Assembly: GCA_046498385.1 (NCBI GenBank)
Contig: JAWOAU010000074.1
Location: 1 to 64,000, forward strand
Length of the DNA stretch: 64,000 nt
Reading direction: 5' to 3'
DNA from: Halarchaeoplasma sp046498385
Lineage (GTDB): Archaea > Thermoplasmatota > Thermoplasmata > Halarchaeoplasmatales > Halarchaeoplasmataceae
Below are positions 42,409 to 51,065 of this stretch, piece after piece; the stretch's first letter is position 1, and each line of letters begins with the position of its first letter. The position numbers and the translations under genes were made by a program. The notes under the pieces are model-generated. The model did not search any database, was not told the origin of the DNA, and saw only the letters and a program-made list of their open reading frames with translations.

Positions 42409-43403
42409 ATCTAGAAGAGTGGTCCATCCGGTTTTTTTTCATACTGGTAATCCCGTTTATCGGTCTCTTCTTGGGAATGGTATACAAGGGATTCGACCGT
42501 AAGATCACCGCAATGATGCAGGCGAGGATCGGCCCGCCTTTGAGACAACCGTTCAGGGATGTTAAGAAATTATTCATGAAGGAGAATATTGTTCCCGACC
42601 ACGCCGTAGAATGGATATTCCATGCGGCACCATTGGTCGCCTTAGTGGCACCACTGGCCACCTTAGTGTATTTACCTTTAGGTCCCTTTGAACCGGTAAT
42701 GAAGGGTTACGGGGACCTAATTTTAATATTGTACCTTTTAGCAATACCTGCTGTTGCTATGGCGGTTGGTGGATTGGCATCCGGTTCGCCGTATGCAACC
42801 GTCGGAGCCCAGCGTGAACTGGTATTGATGATGAGCTACGAGTTTCCCCTAGCTATTGCCGTGGTAACCATCGCTTGGAAATACGAGAGCTTTTCTTTAG
42901 CTACGATATCCGCAACTCCGGTTTGGAGTTTGGTCGGAGCCATGGGCACATTGGGTTTAGTATTGATATCTTTAGGTCTTTTTGCAGTCCTGCCTGGAGA
43001 ACTTTCAAAGGTACCATTCGACCAGGCCGAGGCGGAAACCGAACTCGCCGGAGGCATATTCGTCGAATACTCGGGCAGGAACTTAGGTATATTCTACTTG
43101 GCCGAGGCGGTGAAGATGATAGTTGTTGGAACGTTGCTAATAGCACTCCTGTTCCCTCAAAATTTATCTCATTGGTACTCCTTTGGCGGACCGGAGATCG
43201 CCGGGTTGTTGGTTTTTGACGTAATAGCCGACATATTGTTCTTCCTCCTGAAATTACTGATAATAATCTTTATAGGTGTGTCCGTGGTTCGAGTGGCGGT
43301 AGCACGATTTCAGATAGACAAAGCTAGTTATTTCTACTGGGTTCCCATGACTTTATTGGGATTGCTTGGAACGATATTGGTGGTCATGGAAGGTGCGATA
43401 TGA
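42405..43403 (+). CDS. mbhM: Membrane-bound hydrogenase subunit M (NuoH-like)
   Basis: The 332-residue membrane protein has about eight helices and anchors the hydrogenase module. It shows QARIGPPLRQPFRDVKKLFM, GALASGSPYATVGAQREL-like sequence (seen as ASGSPYATVGAQRELVLMMS), ELSKVPFDQAEAETELAGG and VEYSGRNLGIFYLAEAVKM, all typical of NuoH. It overlaps mbhL by four bases. Confidence 0.94.
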   Translation: MNLEEWSIRFFFILVIPFIGLFLGMVYKGFDRKITAMMQARIGPPLRQPFRDVKKLFMKENIVPDHAVEWIFHAAPLVALVAPLATLVYLPLGPFEPVMKGYGDLILILYLLAIPAVAMAVGGLASGSPYATVGAQRELVLMMSYEFPLAIAVVTIAWKYESFSLATISATPVWSLVGAMGTLGLVLISLGLFAVLPGELSKVPFDQAEAETELAGGIFVEYSGRNLGIFYLAEAVKMIVVGTLLIALLFPQNLSHWYSFGGPEIAGLLVFDVIADILFFLLKLLIIIFIGVSVVRVAVARFQIDKASYFYWVPMTLLGLLGTILVVMEGAI

Positions 43404-43415
43404 GGTGATTAAAAT

Positions 43416-43820
43416 ATGCCAACATCTACTATATTTACGTTAATCAAACAGCTTTTGACCAAAAAGGCGACGAATCCCTTTCCGGTCAAATACACGCCGA
43501 ACAACATGCACGCCGCCGCATCTCTGATAGAAAGCGGCAAATTAAAAATCAATCCACCGGTCGAGTTACCTCCGGACTATAGGGGCAAACTCACTTACGA
43601 TGTGGATGCGTGCATAGGCTGTAAACTGTGTTTAAAGGTATGCCCTTCCGAGGCACTGGTATTCAAGCCTGAGGAAAAGAAGATCAAGCACTACGTATCC
43701 AGATGTACGTTTTGCTCACAGTGTGTGGAAATCTGTCCCAAGAACTGTTTTAAAATGTCGAACGAATTCCTCATAGCGGGATTAGACAAAGAGGCAGAGG
43801 ATATGGTTTTGAATCCCTGA
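43416..43820 (+). CDS. mbhN: Membrane-bound hydrogenase ferredoxin-like subunit N (NuoI-like)
   Basis: The 134-residue product holds two [4Fe-4S] clusters: DACIGCKLCLKVCPSEAL and RCTFCSQCVEICPKNCF. It accepts electrons from ferredoxin and passes them toward mbhJ. An N-terminal region (FPVKYTPNNMHAAASLIESG) matches the family. It is the last of the 14 operon genes; the convergent maturation protease gene ends two bases beyond its stop. Confidence 0.93.
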   Translation: MPTSTIFTLIKQLLTKKATNPFPVKYTPNNMHAAASLIESGKLKINPPVELPPDYRGKLTYDVDACIGCKLCLKVCPSEALVFKPEEKKIKHYVSRCTFCSQCVEICPKNCFKMSNEFLIAGLDKEAEDMVLNP

Positions 43821-43822
43821 AA

Positions 43823-44266
43823 TCAAAGGACGGGGATATATCTCCATTCGTCCGTCATTAGCATTCGCAGAAGATATTCTTTAGCTTTTTTCAACTCGCT
43901 GCTCATACCCTCTTTCAGTGACATGTCCTTCGGTTGAATACCGACCAAAACAACACTTTCTACCTTCTGTGCCAGGAAGTCCATAACCAGTGAAAGTGGT
44001 AGGGCATGTGTACTCATTGTGAAAACCCCGAGTTTATTACGTGGTACTCTGCGTATCTCTCCTGGCTTTAACCCCATATCCGCCGCATCTACGATTATCA
44101 CCTCTTCATAGACACCCTCGTCTATGTGAGGGATAAAGTTTTCCGGCATGGTACCGCAGTCTTCCACGTCCCATCCGTCCCGCCTGAACTCCCGCGCTAT
44201 TTCCTCTCCGATAGCATCGTCCCCTCTTATATCATTGCCAACGCCTAGCAGAAGGTTTTTTTTCAT
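43823..44266 (-). CDS. Hydrogenase maturation protease
   Basis: The 147-residue product trims the C-terminus of the large subunit after nickel insertion. It has LLGVGNDIRGDDAIGEEIAR, the Asp of IIVDAADMGLKPGE, and the His of MSTHALPLSL, the three nickel-sensing residues of the HycI/HyaD family. It sits on the opposite strand, two bases from the end of mbhN, so its expression is separate from the operon. MbhL is its probable substrate. Confidence 0.9.
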   Translation of the reverse strand: MKKNLLLGVGNDIRGDDAIGEEIAREFRRDGWDVEDCGTMPENFIPHIDEGVYEEVIIVDAADMGLKPGEIRRVPRNKLGVFTMSTHALPLSLVMDFLAQKVESVVLVGIQPKDMSLKEGMSSELKKAKEYLLRMLMTDEWRYIPVL

Positions 44267-44350
44267 ATTTCGAGGAGCAAGTAATGTATGTAATAAACGT
44301 TTCCCAACGTAGAAAAATATTTGATACTCTACTACATAACGTGATTGTAC

Positions 44351-45271
44351 ATGGATGAAATAAAGTCACGCTGCGAACGGATATTGGAATTCGCTCCAGA
44401 AGGTGAGTTCGACGACTATGCAGCACAGCATCTCAAAAAGAAGATATATAAATGGAAGGAAAGCGACAAAAAAAAGATAACTTCCTTAGAATACTTTGTG
44501 AATGGAAAGGAATATTCTTTACTTTTGGATGCACTGTACCTTGAAAAAACTCTATCTAAAATTAAAATAAAGTTTCTCAAGCCCGTACTTAATGCAAAGT
44601 GGAACTTTTCTAAACCTACCCGGGAGATCATGGAAAAAAAAGGCAGGGCGCTGGTGAGGTCCTTCGAGTTCGACCCTGACTCACTCAATCCCTGGGCCTG
44701 TATGAATAAAATAGAGAATGAAAAAGTGATGATGAGGGCCTTTATCTCCGATTTTTTTCTCCCCATATCTATTCAAACCAAATCTCAATATCATCATGCC
44801 CAAGATATACCGCGGATGTACGACCCCCATCTAAAAAAGTTACAGGGGGTATGGAAGGATGTTAAAAAGGGGATAGTACCCTTTGAAATCATCATATGTG
44901 CCTACACGCCTAAAGATAGATATATGTATGTTATAGACCCCTTGGAAAATATTCAAAAAAATCATCCCCTGCATACGATACCATATCATTACAAGGTTTC
45001 CAGGGGACCTTTGGAGTATATAATTTTCGACACCTTGTTTGCATATATGGATTTGCATCCACTGGTTAAAAAGATGTTTCTGTTCATTTTTGAGTGCGGA
45101 GAAATCACGGTTCCCGATATAGCTCATAAATTCAATGTGCCTGAACGAATAGCCCTAAATAACCTCAATGCACTGATATCCAAAAATCTGCTTAAGGTGA
45201 GGAAGAATCTGTACTATGATATAGCTATGGATGAAGTAAAGGCTCGTGCGGAAGTACTGAGTCGATTTTAG
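44351..45271 (+). CDS. Unrecognised protein with C-terminal winged-helix pattern (307 aa)
   Basis: I do not recognise a family. The N-terminal half is helical and Lys-rich (FDDYAAQHLKKKIYKWKESD). The middle has FISDFFLPISIQTKSQYHHA and a possible beta region (PFEIIICAYTPKDRYMYVID). The last 70 residues read like a winged helix (FIFECGEITVPDIAHKFNVP, then ALNNLNALISKNLLKVRKN). It may be a regulator. A TATA-like aaatatttga at 44315-44324 supports a leaderless ATG 44351. It is divergent from the hydrogenase protease. Confidence 0.55.
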   Translation: MDEIKSRCERILEFAPEGEFDDYAAQHLKKKIYKWKESDKKKITSLEYFVNGKEYSLLLDALYLEKTLSKIKIKFLKPVLNAKWNFSKPTREIMEKKGRALVRSFEFDPDSLNPWACMNKIENEKVMMRAFISDFFLPISIQTKSQYHHAQDIPRMYDPHLKKLQGVWKDVKKGIVPFEIIICAYTPKDRYMYVIDPLENIQKNHPLHTIPYHYKVSRGPLEYIIFDTLFAYMDLHPLVKKMFLFIFECGEITVPDIAHKFNVPERIALNNLNALISKNLLKVRKNLYYDIAMDEVKARAEVLSRF

Positions 45272-45272
45272 A

Positions 45273-45755
45273 TTACTTTGCCTCTTTTATCAGGTCCCCT
45301 AAGGTCAATGCCCTTTTCCCGGAGGTCGAAATGGTAGTGGTCTCCTGGTACTCGTCCATGAGTTCTATGCTAAGAGAGCTTTCTAATTTTTTTATCAGCT
45401 CATCACTGGGACGGAGGTCGCCTTTTTCAAGCTTAGCGATGACGGATTTTTTCTCGTTCACACTGTTAGCAAGGTCCTCTTGGGTTTGTGACATTCCAAT
45501 CCTAGCTTCACGGATCCGGTCGCTGTAGTCTAACGCTAGGACTTTTTCACCGTCACCCATGCCCCTGGTGCTGCCGTAAGCCTCTTTTTTCCTCTGTATG
45601 CGATTAAGCATTTTATCTTGGTCAAAGCTCACCTTTCCAGATTTAAAGACCTCTTTTCCATGCCTGGAACACCCTTGACAAACTTGGAGAGTTGACCCCT
45701 CTATAGAGACGGTAGTAGGCTTTCCAATTTTCTTTCCACACAGTTCACAGTTCAT
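45273..45755 (-). CDS. Multiprotein bridging factor 1-type transcription factor (aMBF1)
   Basis: The product (about 160 residues) has an N-terminal zinc ribbon (CELCGKKIGKP, then CQGCSRHGKEVF) and a C-terminal Cro/XRE-type helix-turn-helix (RIGMSQTQEDLANSVNEKKS, VIAKLEKGDLRPSDELIKKL). This layout is conserved in archaeal MBF1, which binds ribosomes and may link transcription or translation factors. ATG 45755 follows a GGGGGA site. It converges with the 307-residue gene with a gap of one base. Confidence 0.9.
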   Translation of the reverse strand: MNCELCGKKIGKPTTVSIEGSTLQVCQGCSRHGKEVFKSGKVSFDQDKMLNRIQRKKEAYGSTRGMGDGEKVLALDYSDRIREARIGMSQTQEDLANSVNEKKSVIAKLEKGDLRPSDELIKKLESSLSIELMDEYQETTTISTSGKRALTLGDLIKEAK

Positions 45756-45928
45756 GTTAATATCCCCCAATCATGTGATAGGATAAGGCATTTTGGGGGA
45801 TATAAAGGTTATCTTCACTTTTTTAAAAAAATTCGTAAATTGACCGATATCTTTAAGAAAACTTTTATATGCCTGTTTTCATTACCTCTTAGGTTAAAGG
45901 AGTCTCAAAAGTATAAAAAGTGATAATC

Positions 45929-46555
45929 ATGGCTTCAAAAAAGAAGGAAAAGAAGGAAGCAGCAGATTGGTTCGATGAGCTTGACGAGGAACTGGAGAAG
46001 AAAACTGAAGAAACCTTTAGGGATTTGGGCGAAAGGGACTCCAAGCTGGCTGATATTAATCAACAATTTATAAAGGATTTCTGGAGGATATGGATACGGT
46101 TCGAGAAGATAAACGTACACTTTAGCATGAAACCGGAGTACAGTTCCTTCGCTAAGATAAAGGAGTTTCCGGAGAATTGGGAATTCAAAGAGAATTTTGA
46201 TTTCACCGGTGTACAGACCATCCGATTAATGGACAAAACCCAGGACGAAAACCGGGTCGGGGACACTCTCCTTATAGACTATTATACCGAAGAGGATGTT
46301 TTCAAAGTCGGTATGTTCTTTGAGTTTTGTGAAGGAGAAACCTATTATAAATACAGCGGCTGGAAACGAATATACGCCCGGTATCTGCTGTGGGAAGCGG
46401 GTTTTCCTCTAGAAGATAACGATATGGACGAATTCCACGAAATCTTGAAGGACGTAGTGAAGGTATGGTACGAATCCCATCTTAAAAAGGACCGTAATAT
46501 AATGCTTAACCATATCAACAAGGAATTCGACAAAATAGAGGAGTATCCTGAGTAG
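45929..46555 (+). CDS. Unrecognised soluble protein (208 aa)
   Basis: I do not recognise a family. It starts MASKKKEKKEAADWFDELDE with a charged helix, then shows FWRIWIRFEKINVHFSMKPE, GVQTIRLMDKTQDENRVGDT and LLIDYYTEEDVFKVGMFFEF, a strand-rich middle with many aromatics, and a helical C-terminus. The start at ATG 45929 follows GTGAT; the GTG at 45920 is less likely. A TATA box (cttttatatgc) lies at about 45862-45872. It precedes rpa by about 110 bases. Confidence 0.6.
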   Translation: MASKKKEKKEAADWFDELDEELEKKTEETFRDLGERDSKLADINQQFIKDFWRIWIRFEKINVHFSMKPEYSSFAKIKEFPENWEFKENFDFTGVQTIRLMDKTQDENRVGDTLLIDYYTEEDVFKVGMFFEFCEGETYYKYSGWKRIYARYLLWEAGFPLEDNDMDEFHEILKDVVKVWYESHLKKDRNIMLNHINKEFDKIEEYPE

Positions 46556-46667
46556 GCCAAAAACAAAAATCCTTTCCACTTTTACAATTTTCTAGACCCC
46601 CCCTGAAAATGGTTAAATACTACTGAGGTTTAGATGATGAACACATTCGAAAAAAAAGCGTGATAGA

Positions 46668-47975
46668 ATGAAAAACGAAGAACTCGCGCCCCACATAAAT
46701 GATATAACCCGGGCGCTAAAAGGAAAAATAAGCAAAGAAGAAGTCGAACGAGAACTCCAGGATTGGCTGGATAACTACAAGGTTGACTTGGCAACCGCCA
46801 AAAGATCCGTAGTTAACAAACTGGGAGGAGACCCTCAGGATCTTTTCGCTCGTACCGAGAAAAAGGTTAACGAGATAACGGGAACTGAGAGAAATCTTGA
46901 GCTCAAGGCAAGAATCGTTTCCATAAACGAAAAGAACATAGAGGTAGATGGTGTGCCTAAAAAGATACATTATGGCATATTCGGCGATGATACCGGAACC
47001 ATACCCTTTACACTTTGGGAGCCCTTGACCGAGCCCCTGGAAAAGGGAGATACGGTTCATGTGATCAACGTATATGCCACCACGTGGAATGATAAACCTC
47101 AGATCAACCTGGGTTCCCGCGGGAGAATGAAAATGCTTGAGGAGGACGAGGTACCTGAATTCAAAAGAACGCTTCAGCGATGCAATATAATAGATGTACG
47201 TGAAAGCATGAACAATCTGATAGTAACGGGTAGGATACTTTCCATGGAGAACAAGATCGTTCAGACTGAGAACGGCGAAAAGGATCTTTACTCAGGAGTA
47301 CTTGCGGACGAAACGGGCAAGATCCAATTCAGTGCGTGGTACGATTTTGACCTGGAAGAAGGTCAGGTCATCGAAGTCCAAGGAGGTTACATCCGTTCAT
47401 GGAGGGGTATTCCTCAGTTGAGTTTTGATGACAATGCCTCCGTTGAGACGCTGGAAGATGATTCACTACCGCCCAAGGATGAACTGGAAGATTTAGGCAT
47501 CATGACCATCTCCCAGTTGGCCCGAAGAGGCGGTGCGGTTGACGCTATCATCGATGCGGTGATGATAGATATCAAAAGCGGCAGTGGACTGATATTCAGA
47601 TGCCCGGAGTGCAATCGTGTAGTCCAAAAGAGCGCTTGCAGGATACATGGTAAAGTAGACGGCGAACCCGACCTGCGTGTAAAAGGTATATTGGACGACG
47701 GCACGGGAGCCCTGACCGTTATAATAACCCGTGACGAGACTGAAAAGATATTGGGTTATGATTTGGACAAGGCTATGGAGATTGCCAGAGACCGTATGGA
47801 CCACGGAGTGATAAAAGATGAATTAGAAGATCATCTGATAGCTCAGCCACTGCGAATGAAGGGCAATGTTACCTGTGACGATTACGGCCTGATGCTGATC
47901 GCCAGTGAGGTAAAGGAGAAGAAGATAAACATGGAAGAAGAGGCCCGTAAACTTCTCGATGAGGTGAGAGTATGA
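46668..47975 (+). CDS. rpa: Replication protein A, ssDNA-binding OB-fold protein
   Basis: The 435-residue product binds single-stranded DNA during replication and repair. An N-terminal helical region (about 1-70) is followed by three OB folds (about 75-165, 180-270, 290-420): GIFGDDTGTIPFTLWEPL, GVLADETGKIQFSAWYDF and GILDDGTGALTVIITRDE mark their central strands. A zinc finger (FRCPECNRVVQKSACRIHG) sits at about 305-325. The stop overlaps the start of the partner gene (ATGA), as in haloarchaeal rpa-rpap operons. Confidence 0.92.
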   Translation: MKNEELAPHINDITRALKGKISKEEVERELQDWLDNYKVDLATAKRSVVNKLGGDPQDLFARTEKKVNEITGTERNLELKARIVSINEKNIEVDGVPKKIHYGIFGDDTGTIPFTLWEPLTEPLEKGDTVHVINVYATTWNDKPQINLGSRGRMKMLEEDEVPEFKRTLQRCNIIDVRESMNNLIVTGRILSMENKIVQTENGEKDLYSGVLADETGKIQFSAWYDFDLEEGQVIEVQGGYIRSWRGIPQLSFDDNASVETLEDDSLPPKDELEDLGIMTISQLARRGGAVDAIIDAVMIDIKSGSGLIFRCPECNRVVQKSACRIHGKVDGEPDLRVKGILDDGTGALTVIITRDETEKILGYDLDKAMEIARDRMDHGVIKDELEDHLIAQPLRMKGNVTCDDYGLMLIASEVKEKKINMEEEARKLLDEVRV

Positions 47976-48856
47976 GCATGATCCAGCGAGAAGTAGCGTG
48001 GAGATTGTTCGCGCAAGAGTTCAACCAGTCCACACTTGAGATCAGCGGCAGCGAAGCCGAAAGGACACCTTCGTACGTGGTGACCCCTCTGGGCGCCATG
48101 GTCAATAGAGTTTACATGGTGGGAGTGCTCACCGAGACGGAGAATCTTGGTACCCAAGATGATCCTATGTGGAGGGCCAGGGTTTCCGATCCTACGGGAA
48201 CCTACTTCGTGTCCGCCGGGCAGTATCAGCCCGGTGCGGCCACTGCAATTTCCTCCCTAGAACCTCCGGCATATGTTGCAGTAGTCGGCAAATCCAGCGT
48301 ATATCAACCTGACGAGGAAACCGTCCTGACCTCTCTTAGGTGCGAATGCATCAAGGAGGTATCGGAGGAGATGAGGGATTATTGGATACTGGAAGCCTCT
48401 CGCTCGTTGAAAACCAGGCTTGAAGCCATGGAAGAGGCTTTAAGAATGGACGAGGTATCGGCGGAGGAGCTGATAAGACTAGGTTATGATCCGGATTTGG
48501 CCAAAGGAATCAAAAGGGCTACGGAACATTATTCATCCGTATCTTTGGATAAATACTGGTCTTTACTAGAGGATTCTTTGATGTACGTTCTTCCCGAGTA
48601 TGAGAGGACCCCTGTAAAGGAGCATTCCGAACCAAAAGAGGAAGAACAAAGTGACCTGGAGGATTTAATACTTGAGGTCATAAAAGAAATGGAAGAAGAG
48701 GGACAGGACACAGGCGTTGATTACAATGATATCATGCTTGAGGTAATGGACAGAGAGAACATTTCAGAAGGTGAATTCGAGGAGGCTGTTAGAAATCTTA
48801 GGTCCCTAGGACACCTTTACGAACCGGACCTTGGTTCTCTAAAGAGGATATATTGA
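47972..48856 (+). CDS. RPA-associated protein (COG3390 type)
   Basis: The 294-residue product begins REVAWRLFAQEFNQSTLEI and has one OB fold (VNRVYMVGVLTETENLGTQD, RARVSDPTGTYFVSAGQYQP), followed by an acidic linker and a C-terminal helical domain (DYNDIMLEVMDRENISEGEF) resembling a winged helix. It is the partner of RPA and is cotranscribed with it. It probably joins the ssDNA-binding complex. It converges with the RNase H-fold gene, one base between stops. Confidence 0.88.
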   Translation: MSMIQREVAWRLFAQEFNQSTLEISGSEAERTPSYVVTPLGAMVNRVYMVGVLTETENLGTQDDPMWRARVSDPTGTYFVSAGQYQPGAATAISSLEPPAYVAVVGKSSVYQPDEETVLTSLRCECIKEVSEEMRDYWILEASRSLKTRLEAMEEALRMDEVSAEELIRLGYDPDLAKGIKRATEHYSSVSLDKYWSLLEDSLMYVLPEYERTPVKEHSEPKEEEQSDLEDLILEVIKEMEEEGQDTGVDYNDIMLEVMDRENISEGEFEEAVRNLRSLGHLYEPDLGSLKRIY

Positions 48857-48857
48857 G

Positions 48858-49604
48858 TTAATCCTTCCTCTCCCTTTGTTTCTTTATAGCTTCTTTGAGT
48901 TTTAACTCTCCCTCGACCACCTTTTGTGCTAATTCTTTTGATATTGTTATCTCACCGTTGCTCTGCAGTCTACTCCTTCTCTGCATCTCTTTCTTCTCCC
49001 CTTCAGTAGCCTCTACTTCATGGGGGCCGTATGCGATCTGCCCCTTTGACATAGCTATCTTTCTAGCGGCTTGAATATCGGGTGAATCAACACGTTCCGT
49101 AGTGTATTCCTCGTTGACTATTTCTATCCTAAGGGGAAGCCCTTTCAACGAGTTTAAAGTACGGTTTCTATTTGTTTTATCGCCGTGACCGACTTTTACG
49201 ATCATGGTATGGAAATCATAACCTTCCATATACCGTTCCACCAATTGTTTTACAGTTTCAGGAGAGTCCGCATATGCGGTTTCAAGCAGTTTTCCATCTC
49301 CCATCAAAGCCACCCCAGGTCTAAAGCCCGGGTCTATGCCTACCACCAACCGCTGGTAAGATGATTTTCCGGAGAGGGCGTTTAGTGCTATCCGTACGCC
49401 CATCCGTATATCTTTCCCTACCCCTATTACGTTATCGTGGTCTATCATAGGTTTTTCAATCCTAGAAGTTAAAACCACTCCTACGTTCTCCGGTATGGGG
49501 TCTTGAGGTGACAAGCTGACGAAGGGTATGTCCCTGTGTTTGAGTTCCTTCACTACATCGTAGTAGAACTCGAAGTTGTCCGTGGCAACGGCTAGTATCT
49601 TCAT
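48858..49604 (-). CDS. RNase H-fold protein, RuvC/YqgF-like (conserved archaeal)
   Basis: The 248-residue product carries RLVVGIDPGFRPGVALMGDG (about residues 86-105), the first strand of an RNase H fold with its acidic residue, as in RuvC and YqgF. Further strands follow (YDFHTMIVKVGHGDKTNRNR, LRIEIVNEEYTTER). The N-terminal 80 residues form a separate domain. The C-terminus is Lys/Arg-rich. It may be a nuclease or a binding protein; no named family is certain. It converges with the rpa operon. Confidence 0.65.
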   Translation of the reverse strand: MKILAVATDNFEFYYDVVKELKHRDIPFVSLSPQDPIPENVGVVLTSRIEKPMIDHDNVIGVGKDIRMGVRIALNALSGKSSYQRLVVGIDPGFRPGVALMGDGKLLETAYADSPETVKQLVERYMEGYDFHTMIVKVGHGDKTNRNRTLNSLKGLPLRIEIVNEEYTTERVDSPDIQAARKIAMSKGQIAYGPHEVEATEGEKKEMQRRSRLQSNGEITISKELAQKVVEGELKLKEAIKKQRERKD

Positions 49605-49656
49605 GTTGAAGGGTTAAAGGTAGGGAGGATATATCTTTTTTGAAAGAAAGGGGTTT

Positions 49657-51012
49657 TTACTCAACGTCGGGAGCGGGTTCGATCAAGCCAGCTTCCATAA
49701 GCTTCTTGGTATGTTCTCGACTTCTGAGGATCACTTTCTCGGCCTTCTCCCTGAGCTCCTCTTCACTGAGCTTCACCCTTGCGATACCCTGTTCTACAGC
49801 TTTCAAACCTACGCGTACCGCTTGATGTATATATACCTCGGTGTTATCCATGGTCGGTACCAGATACTCCTCATGGATGCCCTGCTGTTCGGCGACTTCC
49901 GCGATGGCGTATGCCGCTTCTATGTGCATCTCGTCGGTGATGGTCTTTGCCCTGACATCCAGGGTGCCTCTGAATATTCCCGGAAATCCTATTGAATTGT
50001 TTACCTGGTTGGGGAAGTCCGAACGACCGGTTCCTACCACTCTAACGCCGGCTTCCTTTGCCTCCCAAGGCCATATCTCTGGTATGGGATTTGCTTCTGC
50101 GAAAAGAATACCGTCTTCGTTCATCTTTTTCAGCCATTCTTTTTTGATGGTGTCCGGTCCGGGTTTGGAGGCCGCAACTACAACGTCTCTTCCCTCTATG
50201 AGTTCCGGCAGTCCTCCGTCTTTTCTTTGTTTGTTTGTCTTCTGGGCGAATTCCCATTTAACCGGGGATTTATCTTTATCTAGATCTTCCCGATCGGCGT
50301 GGAGTAGTCCCCTTGAATCGCAGAGTGTTAAATTCTTTTCCGGAACACTTGCCTTTAGAAGAGTTCTTGCAAGACATAGGTTTGCGGCTCCGGCACCGAC
50401 CAAACCTATCTCAACTTTATCCAGCTCTTTGTCAACCACTCTTAGACCGTTGATTATAGCCGCTAGAGTGATTGCGGCGGTTCCCTGCTGGTCGTCGTGC
50501 CATACAGGTATATCCATTTCTTCCCTGAGTTTATCCAGGATGTAGAAACATTTAGGTTTGGATATGTCTTCTAAATTTATGCCTCCGAAGGAAGGAGCAA
50601 TCCACTTCACCACCTGTATTATCTCATCCGGTTCATGTGCGTCAAGACATATCGGGAAGGCATCCACACCTCCCAAGTATTTGAACAGCAATCCCTTACC
50701 TTCCATCACCGGCATGCTAGCCTCAGGACCGATGTCGCCGAGTCCTAAAACGCGGCTTCCGTCGCTTACTACGGCAACGTTGTTCCATTTGTTGGTGTGC
50801 TCATACACGGTTGAGGGATTTGCATGTATATCCTGACACGGCTTTGCAACTCCTGGTGTATACCAAACCCCGAAGTCATCGAAGCTGCTGACCTGAACCT
50901 TTGGGGATATCTCGATTTTTCCCCTGTAAAATGGATGCCAGATCATAGCCTTTTTAGCTGGTAGTTTTGCTTTCTTGATAAGTTCTTCCTTGGTAAGTTT
51001 TTCTTCGCTCAT
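49657..51012 (-). CDS. Malic enzyme, NAD(P)-dependent
   Basis: The 451-residue product converts malate to pyruvate and CO2. It has VWYTPGVAKPCQDI (catalytic Tyr), GDIGPEASMPVMEGKGLLFK, PVWHDDQQGTAAITLA with the metal ligands, and a Rossmann motif GLVGAGAANLCLARTLLKA. Length fits the short prokaryotic form without the phosphotransacetylase domain. The cofactor choice between NAD and NADP is not decided. It stands alone and could supply pyruvate and reducing power. Confidence 0.93.
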   Translation of the reverse strand: MSEEKLTKEELIKKAKLPAKKAMIWHPFYRGKIEISPKVQVSSFDDFGVWYTPGVAKPCQDIHANPSTVYEHTNKWNNVAVVSDGSRVLGLGDIGPEASMPVMEGKGLLFKYLGGVDAFPICLDAHEPDEIIQVVKWIAPSFGGINLEDISKPKCFYILDKLREEMDIPVWHDDQQGTAAITLAAIINGLRVVDKELDKVEIGLVGAGAANLCLARTLLKASVPEKNLTLCDSRGLLHADREDLDKDKSPVKWEFAQKTNKQRKDGGLPELIEGRDVVVAASKPGPDTIKKEWLKKMNEDGILFAEANPIPEIWPWEAKEAGVRVVGTGRSDFPNQVNNSIGFPGIFRGTLDVRAKTITDEMHIEAAYAIAEVAEQQGIHEEYLVPTMDNTEVYIHQAVRVGLKAVEQGIARVKLSEEELREKAEKVILRSREHTKKLMEAGLIEPAPDVE

Positions 51013-51065
51013 GATACTGCCTCTGCTGAGGGAAGAATAGTTGGTATATAAATATGTGATGTAGT

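Noticed and set aside
46631..46645. C-box-like gatgatga before rpa, as in a C/D guide RNA
   Set aside because: No properly placed D box and no closing stem follow; it is probably part of the rpa leader.
49841..50545. Plus-strand open frame of 234 codons
   Set aside because: Antisense to malic enzyme, which has full catalytic motifs.
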